The notes beneath the pieces are model-generated. The model saw only the letters and a program-made list of their open reading frames with translations. It was not told where the DNA came from and did no database searches. Positions 23,320-35,449 of a stretch of 64,000 bases of DNA are shown here, piece after piece. Position 1 is the stretch's first letter. Each line of letters opens with the position of its first letter. The DNA comes from Pelodera strongyloides (Eukaryota > Nematoda > Chromadorea > Rhabditida > Rhabditidae): contig JAANDG010000089.1 of assembly GCA_036852015.1 (NCBI GenBank), positions 174,501 to 238,500 on the forward strand, in the 5' to 3' direction. The translations under genes and the position numbers were made by a program.

Positions 23320-23547
23320 CTATCGCTGCGTAGCTTGACAAATCAACAAATTACGGCTCTGAACACACGCATAGTGCATTGCAACTACACAAAGATATAT
23401 AGTAAAACAATTTATTTTTTATTTTTAGAAACCCCGTTAAATTATATTATGAAAGTATTGTTTTATTGTATATCTTTGTGTAGTTGCAATGCACTATGCG
23501 TGTGTTGAGAGCCGTCATTTGTTGATTTGTCAAGCTACGCAGCGATA
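23320..23547. repeat. Inverted repeat downstream of array 1
   Basis: Arms of about 90 bp (23320-23411 and 23456-23547) mirror each other: ATCGCTGCGTAGCTTGACAA against TTGTCAAGCTACGCAGCGAT, and GCATAGTGCATTGCAACTAC against its complement. A direct repeat TTTATTTTTTATTTTTAGAA precedes each arm (about 23265 and 23411). The right half recurs alone at 41925-42060 in unit 3. Confidence 0.8.
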
Positions 23548-23824
23548 TATGTTTTTTTTCACAACGATATATATTTCATTCTAAAAAACAAAGAAAATTT
23601 ACTTAGTTTTCGGCACTGGTCACCTTGTTGTATTAAAATGATAATAAATATAACCAGTGTATTGAACAACAACTACATGAAATACCCAAAGAAGCCGGAA
23701 GCGTGGAAGACGATCGACGAGTACCGCTGGGTTGTGGACATGCGAGAGAAGATACTCGTTCCTTAAAGTGACAGCTCCTTTCTCGTTCTCGGAAAGTAAT
23801 ATTTCACGCAAAATTGTTTGCCGG

Positions 23825-23885
23825 CTATGGGGTTGAACTCTCGCACAAAAAGCTAGAGCGCTACCACTCGACTATGGGTTCCACT
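23825..23885 (-). repeat. tRNA-like (SINE-like) relic
   Basis: On the minus strand an A-box-like TAGTCGAGTGGTAGCGC lies about 25 nt before a B-box-like GAGTTCAACCCC. The surrounding arms do not fold into a good acceptor stem or T-stem, so this is a tRNA-derived relic and not a functional tRNA. Confidence 0.4.
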
Positions 23886-26147
23886 TACTGGTGTGGTTGC
23901 ATTAGGAATTTGACGTATGGAGTTGCACTAGTGCCTAGATTTGAAATAAACACTACGAGTAAATCCAAACTACAAACTAGAGCATTGCTTACACGATAAT
24001 TTTGGTTCGCGATAAAATTTGACGAGCGGCGGGGGAAGGAGGGGGAAACGCGGGATTTTTGTTTTGCGGGAAACGTGCAGTAAATGAACAGAGTATAATG
24101 CGGGGATACATGATTTCGCAACGAATTGTAAATATATGCACTATATGTATAATTAGCAAATGTCTGCAATGGGATGAATTGTTAAGGCACAGACTGAAAT
24201 CAATTTACACGTGTGAACAGTACTTTGTTCAGCATATGTTTTACTAACCGCGGGACACATATATTTTGCTCTACGTTTACACTCTACATAACTGAGATAA
24301 ACCGCTTTGCAATATCCTTATTTGAATTCTTCTGCAACTCCGACAAATTGATAAATATATCGCGTACATATGCTAAACCTGTCACATTTGTACTGTAATA
24401 TCTATGGTTAATTAGGCATGTTCCAGGATCGAGGTGTTTAAATTGATACACTATAGAAATCTGAGCCAAGAGTCGAAGTGCACCACCATTCGCGATAAGG
24501 CGGCACCTATGCTGCACGAGCGTAATTATGCACGTATATTGTTCTTCATGTCAACCAGTTAATTAGTTTGTGACTCGAGCACACAACGACAGTAATTCCT
24601 TTAGCTGAAGCAAATAAGATATTTGTTTTGGGAACTACTATGGAGCTACAGTTGTTCCTTCAGCGTAACATGTTATGTCCGAAATTAGCTCGTGCACAAT
24701 CGCATTTGTAGCATCCCGTAAATGTTGTAAAAAAGGTTGTTTTACACTTCGCTTATACTTCGAATGCTGATTCTAATCGTACATACGTGTAGTGATGTAT
24801 CAAAATTTTAATGATGGTACGTTTTGTTTTTAGATCCTCTGCTACGTTGCATTTCCCATTCTGTCCAAAACATACTTGTTCGATCTAGTAACAGGCACAG
24901 GCTAATACTTCACCCACCTCTGCCCTAGGGAATTTAAAACTTTTCGACTTGAGGCAGACTTCGGTATACCAGATTCCTGCTCATTTCTGCGAACATTTCA
25001 CAATTTTACTTTTGATAAACGAGAATCTAAAGATTTCCCCGAAATACATCTCAAAATTTAATTTCCCTTGGACTCTTTTTGATTCCTTGTCGTACTGCAA
25101 CTTAAGTACGCTGAAGAATTGGATTTTTGTCGATGTTGTATTCTATCAAAATATATGACGTTCAAGCTTTATCAGTCTGAAACATTTTGGGCGGGTTCAC
25201 TTTCGGTCCGCTCTAAACTGGCTCTTATTTGGCGCACTGCTCAACAATACTGTGGACATGCTGTGGTGCTGCGCATGCACTCGCATTTTTCCATCTTTCA
25301 CGTTGGTTGTTAAATTTCTTTGTTTGTTTACTTTCTAAAAAACAGTTTACTATGTTAATAACGAGCTTTTAATGCCCTTTTCCCGTTATTAAGAATGTGT
25401 AGTTGTGTTGTGATTTGCAGATGGAAGTAACACAATTGTGGTGCAAATATTTTATGCCTGAGCTGTAGTCGGTTGGAAAGGCATTGGCACACTGAGGGGG
25501 TTACGAGGAGTTGCTCTCTTTTTGAGATGGGAGAAGAGAGCAAATGGGATTAATTAATCACAGAAAGCGCATTAGGATCAGAGGCCTTTTTGTTGGAAAT
25601 GTTTTAGTGTAAAGTGGCCAACTGTAAACCCTAACAACTAAAAAAAAAACTAATCGCAATGACCAATTCATAGATCAAAAAGCACAACACAACATCAACA
25701 CGCACACTTTTTTCATCCACAGCTGACGGTTTCTAGTCGTTTGTCTTTGAATATAAAAAGAAATGATAATTGATCGGTCAATGAGATCTGTCACAGCGGA
25801 TTCACAATCAGCTAATGGTTTATAGAACATTATTTGATCTTGGTTAGTAAGGGCGGGGGGCATAATTAACATAAAAATAAACCTAAAGACCAAAACAATA
25901 ATGTTAGACCGTAGTAGACTGTACTGTGGATGGTCCAGCAGATAACTGAACCCTACTTCTGTTAGCTCCAGATTGCTTGTGCAAGAATAGGCCACGTATG
26001 GAATTTACACTGGTGACTTCATTTGGAACATCTATAATCCAGAATGGTTAGTACTTGTTGAGAGGGAGATAGCGACATAGACAGAGAAAAAATATCCGAG
26101 GGAGGATCAGTAGAGGGAGGTAGAGAGTCAAAAGAGGTAGAGAGTCA

Positions 26148-26218
<71 letters not shown>

Positions 26219-26227
26219 GAGAGAGCG
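26148..26227. repeat. GA microsatellite in unit 2
   Basis: Almost pure (GA)n of about 80 bp at the position of the much shorter tract at 10240 in unit 1. Confidence 0.93.
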
Positions 26228-26488
26228 TGAGAGATAGGCGAGATAAAGACGGAAAGAGAGAGATTCCGAACTTAAAATGAGTGGATCAGGTTTAGATTGA
26301 CTTTCTAGTATCCCTTACATCCCCTATTCTTTTCTCTCGTTTATATTTCCTTCCTGCTACTTCTTCCCTTTTCTGCACTTCAAGATGAGTTCCGTCGGAA
26401 CGTGTCAACGATTAATACTGAGAAGGAAAGAAGTAGAATCTGCACAAGCAAAATGTTGAAGGAAACATAAATAACAGTATGTAAATTA

Positions 26489-26549
26489 CAGTATGTAAAG
26501 TATGTAAAGTATGTAAAGTATGTAAAGTATGTAAAGTATGTAAAGTATG
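26489..26549. repeat. 9-bp tandem repeat (AGTATGTAA)
   Basis: About seven head-to-tail copies of the 9-mer. The corresponding place in unit 1 (near 10560) lacks it, so the expansion is specific to unit 2. Confidence 0.93.
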
Positions 26550-29500
26550 GCACCCTTGCAGCACATTTACGGCTAAATTTTTTAAACCATGTTCACGCCC
26601 AGTTTCACCCAGAATGCATAATACCTACATCGTCCTTACTGTGTATATTGTACATATATCACTGGAGAGTTTGAGCTCATCAACTTACAAGCTGATAACT
26701 CGGTACGGTATTACACTTTGCCTTTATATCTTTGGAATGCGAATACAATATTTAAAGCAAGGAAAACATAGTAGTGACGTTGTAAGCGATACGTTTCTAG
26801 GATTTGTAGCATTTTGCCAGAAGCTCGAAACTTGGTGTAGAACAATCAAACTACATACAACGTTTCAAGCGCACTATTTTTCCACCGATGGGTATCATCC
26901 GTCAAGCTTATATTACTTATGTTCAAGTATGGCTCCCAATAAATCGTAATTAGTTTGGAGGTGTTCTTTATCAGCGTACAATTTTATTTATTGCTAGGCT
27001 AGACACGTTCGTCGAAACTAGAAAATAAAACAAAGGGAACAGCAGTGCACTTGTGAAAACACTCAAATTCACTCAGAAGATAGCGTCTGGATTTGGTAAA
27101 GCAATAGAAAAAAGAAATAAGAAAGTAAGAAATAGCTTTGTTGAAGCAAAGAATGTTCAATCTTGTTATTGCCACAAATAAGGTTTCTTTGGAGTTTGTT
27201 TACAGGGAAATTACTCTGTTTTTCAACCATGTCTTGTCGAGCCTGACGTGACACACATCTTATTAAAGTGGTAGGAAACGTGGCGTTGCAACATAAACCC
27301 AGTATAATATGCTATATGCGGTTGGCATACAAAATAATACAACGCAATACAAGCAATTTAAAATAAGAAACTCTAATGCACCAAATGAAAACTTATTGTA
27401 TGAATTTGTAGCCGTAACTCATACGAACACACCATGGCATGTATCAGTGTGCGTAAATGTAAGAAATGTGATCAAATAAATGCAGGTAGCAATTTGGATT
27501 TAGTTAATTAGCATCCCAGTGATTAAATATAGAAACCTAATTGCTTTGTTGCCAGCGAATAATTACCAGCGCCAACTCAAAAGGTTATTATTGTTTCATC
27601 GCAACTCGTGCACGAAGGAACATGACCATATATAGCTGGAACATCCGGAAATTCGAATTTCGCGCATCATTGGAGACGGCGGTTGTTAAATTGGGAACAT
27701 GCCAAAAATCAGATATATCCAAAAATATCCTTGATAGGAGGTTCATACGTGTCAAGGTTTAGGATAATGTATATGTATGTGTGCATATGCATAAGAAGAT
27801 AAACTAAACTGTGATTCAGTAGTGAGTAAGCCATGCTCCATTGAGAATTATATAAGTATCTCTACTTATGTAATTGCCTCTAATATAACTTTACTGTTGT
27901 CTCTATTATACAGTCTAAAGTTGTTCCATGTACTAATGACAGTATACAAAGGGAAAAAAATATCAAATAGCACTGAAATAAGTGAACATATTGGGATGTT
28001 GAAACAAACTTATAAACGTGAAAGTTAGTGAATTTGAATAAATTATTTATAAAGACAGTCTCATTAGTTAATTAATGTTTAGCCTTCATGTGTTATTCTA
28101 GAAGCACCTAACAAATAAATGTTATATGAGAACACCCGAGATTAATATGATTACTCACTTTTAAACGTTTATGCTTTCGAAATACCAAAGAAGATATTCA
28201 TGTTCATGTTTTCTTCTGTTTATATCTGATCTATTTTCGTGGATGCGTCCAATTTTGCGCCACACAAAATGGGATTGGAAACGGATGTGATTAATTCACT
28301 TTTTGTTTCTCTTTCGCCATTTCAATCTAAAAAAAGGAAATAAATTATTTTATTCTCGGGGAGAGACTTTCTTGTTGTACCAAGTGACAATGATAAGTTA
28401 AACAGATTGTTGAAAAAATATTTGAAATAGCCAAGAACCAAGGAAGCCACGTGAATTGACGAGTACCCTAGCCCAGACTTCCTGGGAAAACACTTAAAAG
28501 CATAAAGTTTAGTAAGTTTTCCTAGAGTTCATCAGTTTTTCCTGACTTGGATTACATCGAGTCACCTTGTACCCTTAGATTTCGCGTAAAAAAAAAAAAG
28601 ACATTGTGGGACGACGTTTTATGAACATTTGTTCGACACCTCGTCTGGGCCTCTGGTTTATGTACACAGCCACTGAAAAATTGCGCAACATTTTCTCATA
28701 TGCTTACCTGAAACAATTGTAATACAAAATCCATAGTTAACTATACATGCTCCAGGTGTTTCGTCGTTTGGACGCAATAGAAATATGAGCCAACGCGCTC
28801 CTTTGGCGATGATGCGGCACGTGTGCACCGCGAGGGTAATTATGTGGCTCTGTTGCTCTTCGCTTGACAGAATCAATTACATTGTGAGCCAAGCACAGCA
28901 CTGGAAGAGTAGTTATTGAATTTTATTCATGCAAACAACTTGCACGCATCCTATAGAGGGGGTGGGCCGCGCCACGGTGGCGAACACTCGTTTTGTGCGC
29001 GAATATGGCGTGGAGTTTCATCATTGATTTGCTCAGTAAAGCGCTGGCCTCTTACCGAAAAAAACCATTTGGTGACTGGTTAGTGGTCATTCAGTGACCA
29101 GTTGATGACGGTTTCCGATGAGTGGTCACCATATGGTCATGAAATGGTCACCAAATGGGCAGACCCACGAAAAAACCAGTGAACAGTCACCAAATAGGTT
29201 CACTCATTTACTATGTATGGCTAAAATATTGATTCTTTTTGGCGTGCTGTTATAATGCTGTGTAACATTGTCAATAAAATCCCACTGTTGTGAACCCCTG
29301 TTTACAAAGCGTACACATCTGTGGAATACTCAATTCCTTTGCTAATGTATAATCCTACGTTTTCCAGCACTAAATTCACATTTAGCTATAAACCATATTA
29401 TTATTAACTATCAGCTAAACATACGCAATACCTGCACACTTTGAAACTTTGAATTATCGTTTTCATATGTTTCATCCTCCTATATATTCCATCAGTCTTT

Positions 29501-29574
29501 TTACACAACCCCATAAATGAAGCTCAAACTGCGCCCTTCGGAGCAGGCTCTCTTTCTCTCTTTGTGCCCTAGCG

Positions 29575-32500
29575 CTGTGCATCACTCTCTCGTCCGGGGA
29601 GCCGATCAATACTTTTTGCCACATCACAACACCGGCAGCGGCATCAAAGTTTGCATTCAATTTCGCAACAGTTTGCTTCGATCCGGATTTTACTTTGAAA
29701 CTTTGAATTTATGCACTTTTGCATTCTCCGCGAAAATGGGTGGTCCTGAGGGGAAATTCTCGGGCGGTCTTTTGTATTCTAATTTGTCCAGCTTCAGTTT
29801 TGTTCTGGAACGTTCGACTTTTCATTTTTTTTGCTTGATTGTTTTTTATCTTTCTCCATCATTTCCGTACTTTTTTGCTTCGTTGTCTGTTGTCTTTTAC
29901 TAGCTTTAGTCGTTGTTTACGATTTGCTGTCTCATATGCTTGACTGAAACGTCTTATTCTTTATTTTCTTTCAGGATTGTTAACCTCGTTGCTGGTGTGG
30001 AGTCCGGTCACTCTACGCGCATTCTTCCTCCTGTCATTTGGAGGAAATCAAATAAGGAGGATTATACTGGTTAGTTATTTTAACGTTCTATTTTTTCGTT
30101 GTCCTGTCTTTTATTTATTCGATCCTGAATTAACCAGTATGTGCCAGTTCTTCTCATTTCGCAACGTTTATTTAAACTTTTTCTTTAGTATCTCCCTACG
30201 TGGATCCGAAGCAAGGGTTCCTGGTCTCCTTGCTGACGTTGGTTGAAGTTCCCTGGTCTCCTCTAATTGTGTCGACTGGAGCATCGGAGCGAGATCACTT
30301 TAGTGGTTAGTTTCAGTTATTCTTTTGCTATTCCATCATTTGTTTTCTGAAGTCCAGTGCTGGTTTTTTCAATGGAGGGCCGATAACTCGGTGCCATTAC
30401 AAGGTCTTATTTTGTGATGGAAGTTTAGTTTCTTTGCAGCATATTCAGCTTTTGCAAATCATGTTGTTGATTTCATATTCATTAAGTTCTGTTTTAGATT
30501 CCTGTGATCGATTCGTTGTGCGTCCAACCAGTTCGAGGTTCGAGGTTGGATTCTTCTGCTCTATTTCCCGCCTCCGAACGTCACTCTTCTTTCTTCGCAG
30601 ATCTGCCTATTTGTGCGTGAGAGCGTGAGCCGGATGGATCAAAGTTCTGTATCCGTACTTCGGACCCATTTATGCTCAGGTTCGTTTTTTATCAGTTTCC
30701 TTTGTTGTTATCTTCATCTTCGCTGATTCGCATGGCATGTTTTGACCGTTGGTCATACATTTTACCGTGTGCACATTGTAACTTTCCGCACATTGCACAT
30801 AGTCAAATTCTTTTATCAACAAGCACTTCATACTCCGACTGTCATTGTGATCTTTTATGCGATTAGCTAATTATTGTGTTATAGGAATTGAAATGGAACT
30901 ACGGCTGTCGCTGCAGACTTTCTGGGTTGTCAATGCGTATTCTAATAAAATTACTTTAGGATGAAGCCATGAAGTCTGTGTCATCTCGCTCGGCATGTGT
31001 CATGTCGTTCCTTTCTCCTTGATCCATCTGCCCGTGGACTGGAGATGTCAATCCATTAGGATTGACAATGGACACGTGCCGCCGGCGGAGGTATTATTTT
31101 GATTTTTTGTTTACTAACTTAAATGCGGGTCTCATTTTTTCTCTTGGAGATCCGTAACGATAATTATGCTTTCCTCGCTCACATCTATTGATCTATGAGC
31201 AAGTTGGTGCTAGGCCGAATGTTCGTTTTCTGCTCTGCTGTGCACATACAGTGATGACTCAGTTTTAATTTGATTTTTTTTTAAGATGCAGTTTGAAGTG
31301 TATCTCCGCTCCCGGCCACCCCCTTGGTTATTTGGGCAACGCCCAGTCTGTGAGTGTGAGCTGACCAGCTGACCGCTAAGACTTGGACTACACCTACACC
31401 TGTCAGTCTATAGGACTGATGACGGACGCGTGCCGCCGGCGGAGGTATTATTTTATACTTTATATTTTATACCAGCCGGCTACGCCGCCCGAGGCGACTT
31501 TCTAGTAAATTTACTTTATTTTATGCATACGTGAAACGTAGATTAAAAATCAGTAAAAAAAATTAGGGCAAGGATCATATGCTAAAATCCTGGCTTCGTC
31601 CCTTCTTTTGTTGCTCTAGATTTGCATGTTCTTTGTAGTTTACGCCTAGTACTTTGAGCGCCCGCCCGCCCGAACGACACCACACATATTCCATATATGC
31701 AGCCTTTTTTACGTTTGTGAGAGGGGCGCTCGGGAAGTGAGCTGGCTCAGTGCACGGGAACGTGACAACAAACAACCTGAGGTAACGCACCTCATCCAAA
31801 CGTACAATCAAACAAACGCACAAACAAACAAACAAAGCTCCCAACTTTATATAATAAGATAATATTAAGTTTGGTTTCGCGCCTCACTTACTTGCTTACT
31901 TCCATTTTTGGAGGTCCGTAACGATCATTCTATGCTTTCCTCGCTCAGATCTAGTTCGATCTTGATCTAGCATGATCAAGCTAAGCTGAATGTTCCTTTT
32001 CTGCTTTCCTGAAGCAGTTACAGTAATTTCTCAGTGTTAGCTTTACAATTTTTAGGACACTGAATGTTGTCTCCGCTCCCGGCCACCCCCTTTGTCTTTG
32101 TCAACTCCCCTAGTGAGCTGACCTATGTCCAAGTCTTGGATTGGAGTTTCTCCATCACCGTTACAAGTCAAGACGGTCCGTGCCAAAGGCGAACTGGAGA
32201 AGGTAAATTATTTTATATTTTCATTTAACTACAAATTGTTGGGTACGTCAACGCCTAATTGGTCTTGGCATTTACTACTACTACTCGTGTCTTACTAAGA
32301 CCATTGAGGCCCTTCTGTTATTTTCTTTAGTACGAGCAAAGGAACATAATGGTGAGCCGAATGTTCTTTTTCTGCTTTAACAGGTCAAGGTTCAGTGTTA
32401 ATTTTTTAATTTTTAGTTTACGATTCCACGATCACCGTGAGGAATTCTCGCTCGGGTGACAATTGTGTCTCCTGTTCCTGGGTGCTTGCACCATGTGCCT

Positions 32501-33912
32501 CTTGCCTCTCCACTGACCGATTTCCAAGACTGAGATTGGATTTGCCGTTTCATGGCAAGACGATCCGTGCCGTCGTCGAAGGTAAATATTTTATTCTTTA
32601 ATTTTCATTTTTCATATGGTGCGCAATAGCGCAATAAGGGCCTGTGCGTATGTATGTGTTTGACCGTCATGTCTTTTTGTGATCTTTGAAATACCCTTTT
32701 TGAAGGAAGGAATCACACTGGGACTGTGAATTTACAATGATAATTTTCCTTTTTTAGTTCTCGAGCATGCTTCGAGAATGAGAATCGCGACTGACTCGCT
32801 CCCGGCCACCGCCTGTTTCCCTCTGAGCATCGGCGATGTGAGCTGCTTGAGCTACTCGATGTTGAAGAAGTGGTCCTACGTTATGAGCTCAAGAAGGATC
32901 CGTGACTACCAAGGTATTTTTTTTGACATTTTTTATTTAATATTTTTGTTCAATGCGAAAGCGTCTAACTGTCTATAATTCCGTTTGTGTCAAGTGTTAC
33001 TGTAATTACTTGTTTTCGGGATTTGGAACGTCCGCCTTCTCCTCTACTATTAAACTAAATAGTAGGAAGGCTCAGCTTGGTGCAAAGTCACATACCGTTT
33101 TGCCCTTTTAATGGTACACCTCCAATGAGGCAAATTGTTTAATAAATCATTTTTCAGTTCGCCATTTTCCTCACGAACGCGGTACTCGGAATTCGGTTGA
33201 ATGGTGAAGACCGCGCATGGCCGACGCTGCTGACTATGGACGGAGAGCACATCCTCGGAGACGTCATGCACAAGGCCAACCACGTCAAGCTGTAGCTGGG
33301 CAAGCTCAAAGCTGATACTAGTGAGTATTTTCTTTCTAGTTTTATCATTGTGTGGTTAGCGGTCCGCCGGTAACAGTGCTCTCTTAGCGCTTTATGGGTT
33401 TCCGTGTATGCTATTCGCAAAATGACAAATGCCTGTCCATGTTCGAGTCGATGTAAATGACATGGTCCCGCAGCGATTTTAGATCTAGTATGGATCTATT
33501 TCAAAATAGCACGTGTCTGATATGGCTCTGCTCCAAATAGTACGTGTTGGGGGCACTTTCGCTGCAGGTCCATGTCAAATTGTCAAATGTGCGATTCGCA
33601 TGGGTTATGGTAGGCAGTTGACATGCATGTAAATACTTGAACATGGACGGGCATTTGACATTTTCGATTCGCATGGGTTGCGGTAGGCAGTTGACATACA
33701 TGTAAAGACTTGAACATGGACGGGCATTTGACATTTTTGCATGTACGCTTCGCAAAAAAATGGAAACCTCATTAGATTTCACTCTTTGGTGTTAGACCGA
33801 AATTACTGTGGTATGTATCACCCTAACTATCAATGTATTAAGTAATTCACTTTCAGGCATCGCCTATCTGATGTGTTTGCTTGGTTGGAAGTTGGAAGAT
33901 GAGGCCCACTGA
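29575..33912 (+). pseudogene. Decayed multi-exon gene, copy 2 (unit 2)
   Basis: This has the same exon-like series as copy 1 but a different pattern of damage. The exon after TTCTTTAG at 30189 is fully open here (from VSPYVDPKQGF to GASERDHFSG, both ends phase 1), while the 32050-32200 exon has an internal stop created by a 7-base deletion. Extra exons are present: 32760-32912, with an ATG frame of about 45 codons, and 33158-33320 (acceptor TTTTCAG), whose phase-0 frame reads protein-like (NGEDRAWPTLLTMDGEHILG), carries an in-frame TAG at 33293-33295, and then continues to a GTGAGT donor. That exon joins in phase to the terminal exon 33857-33912 (AYLMCLLGWKLEDEAH, stop). The family is unknown. 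With the TAG it is probably non-functional. Confidence 0.45.
31472..31860. mobile_element. Insertion of about 390 bp specific to unit 2
   Basis: Unit 1 reads continuously from TTTATACTTTATATTTTA to GATATTAAGTTTGG (about 18517-18546). Unit 2 has extra sequence starting CCAGCCGGCTACGCCGCCCG and ending in an AAACAAACAAAC-rich stretch followed by TATATAATAAGATA. Its termini are not obvious inverted repeats. The repeated AAAC tail near 31808-31838 would suit a retroposed element, and the minus strand of the first 30 bases (GTAGCCGGCTGG) resembles a pol III A-box. Class uncertain. Confidence 0.6.
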
Positions 33913-33914
33913 AC

Positions 33915-35389
33915 CTACACCAGCGCCGACATGATTCATGCTCACTCGAACACAGCATTATCGTGAGCTACTCTTAGGGTTTAACAAAGAAAAAAATAAG
34001 AAGTCACATTCAGAAAGAAGAATGTGACAGAAAGGGAAAGTGGACTTTCAGTGTCGTCTAGTGGTTTATTTTGATTGAGCTTTATGAGTTTGATTCAGTC
34101 TCATCATTGAAAGTCCATGTTTCCTTGAAAAAAATGATAAAGAAAAGAAAAGAAAAGATACGGAGTGGCAAAAAATGAAAGCCAATCCAAACAGGCAAAA
34201 AAATGAAAGCCGATGTTGATTATCGATTGAAAAATAAAAAGATCCTTGTGGACAAAGGTTAGCTTGTATTCTTACAAGTGATACTCAGTGAATGTGATTT
34301 CTCTTAATGGATTCCTAGTTTCTTTCCTGGCTTGAATTAAGTACCACATAAAGCTTCTGATCTTATTATGTTAGTCTTATGGTTATCATATGGATACTGT
34401 ACACTCTTGACCTTTAGTAATGAATTATTAGTATTCGCTTTCCCTTTTGGAGTCTCGCACTAGTAGTTTCGCATTTTAACGTTTTCTAGTTTGAGTAAGC
34501 CCACGTACGTTATGCCTAGTTCTCTGACTTTCTAGTGCTGTATCTTTTATTTATTCATTGTGTGCAAACGCTGCGAGCCTTGTCACTTATCGATGACGTT
34601 CTAAGGTAAGCCTCCGGGTTTACTTTAGAATACATCGATTGTTTTTACTTACTTGGTGAGTAATAGCGCGTACTTGTTCGCATTTCTATGGGAAGACTCG
34701 ATACGCAATTCGAAAACTGAAAATATTTAATATTTGGCTGCTCACGGGACAAACCTTCCCGCTCAAGTTTATAAGATTATCGAGATCTTCTGTTTGATGA
34801 AACTTCTTTTTTTCCTGGATATCTTTGTGTAGTTGCACTGTGTGTGTGGAATCGGTGCCGACATGTGTTGATTCGTTGGCGGTGCAGCGCTGCGTGCCTG
34901 TTTCGAAATCACTGAAAGCTAAGTGCCTTAGCTAACAGTGACGCTCGTTTGTTACCTCTGGCGCTTTAATTTTGTGGCGGACTCGACTTGATATTTGGAA
35001 CTTGCGCGTTCATTGGCTTTTGCACAGGCGAAACTTCCTGTTAGGACTCATTCACTGTCGAGATCCGCAGTTTACTATTGGAATACTGTATTTTTTATGA
35101 ACCCTTTGATGATTTCGCTTGTGATTTTTTCCTTTGCTTGCCTCCTTTTTTGGAGGCTCGATTCTTCGCTCGAGTTTTTGGATCCCTGCTTGATAGCGCG
35201 TACTTTGCTGTTCTGGCATAATTAGTTATGTCAGATTAGCATTAGTTGGAAAACGGTACGCAGAGCATACTGATCCCCAAGGAGCCCGGTGCTGGGCTGG
35301 TGCTCCTTGGAGGAACATTCGCCTTATTTTGAAACCTTCGGGTTTACATTCTCTGGATAGTTCAGGCTTGGCAATTATTGATACCTTTG
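33915..35389 (+). other. Unit 2 sequence between the pseudogene and array 2
   Basis: Counterpart of 19880-21410 with small indels. No supported exon. The segment from 35027 (AGGCGAAACTTCCTG) to the array occurs a third time at 38252-38680. Confidence 0.5.
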
Positions 35390-35449
35390 AATAAATATAT
35401 TTTGTCTGTCCTGTCCTGTCCTTTATGTTAAGTGTTTTTTTTTTAGGTT

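Larger units (their letters stand above)
9810..25650 (+). repeat. Tandem block, unit 1 (about 15.8 kb)
   Basis: Long collinear similarity to 25655-38250. Examples are 9815-10560 with 25655-26440; 10620-13395 with 26800-29570 (very high identity); 16600-19270 with 29575-32600; and 19440-21480 with 33490-35455. The 23640-25300 part matches 37680-38240 and 42270-43660. Unit 1 differs by a CACTA element (13399-16597) and by lacking sequence equivalent to 32660-33480. It contains a C-rich array at 21475-23258. Confidence 0.85.

Noticed and set aside
21452..23508. Very long open frames (up to 677 codons) through the C-rich arrays, also at 35425-37664 and 38473-41525
   Set aside because: They overlap in several frames on both strands and have only Pro/Ala/Arg/Leu/Ser or Gly/Arg/Ala composition. 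They reflect the lack of A/T-rich stop codons in the array.
31575..31844. 89-codon minus-strand frame in the unit 2 insertion
   Set aside because: It is driven partly by the AAAC repeat, with no recognised domain and no support outside the insertion.
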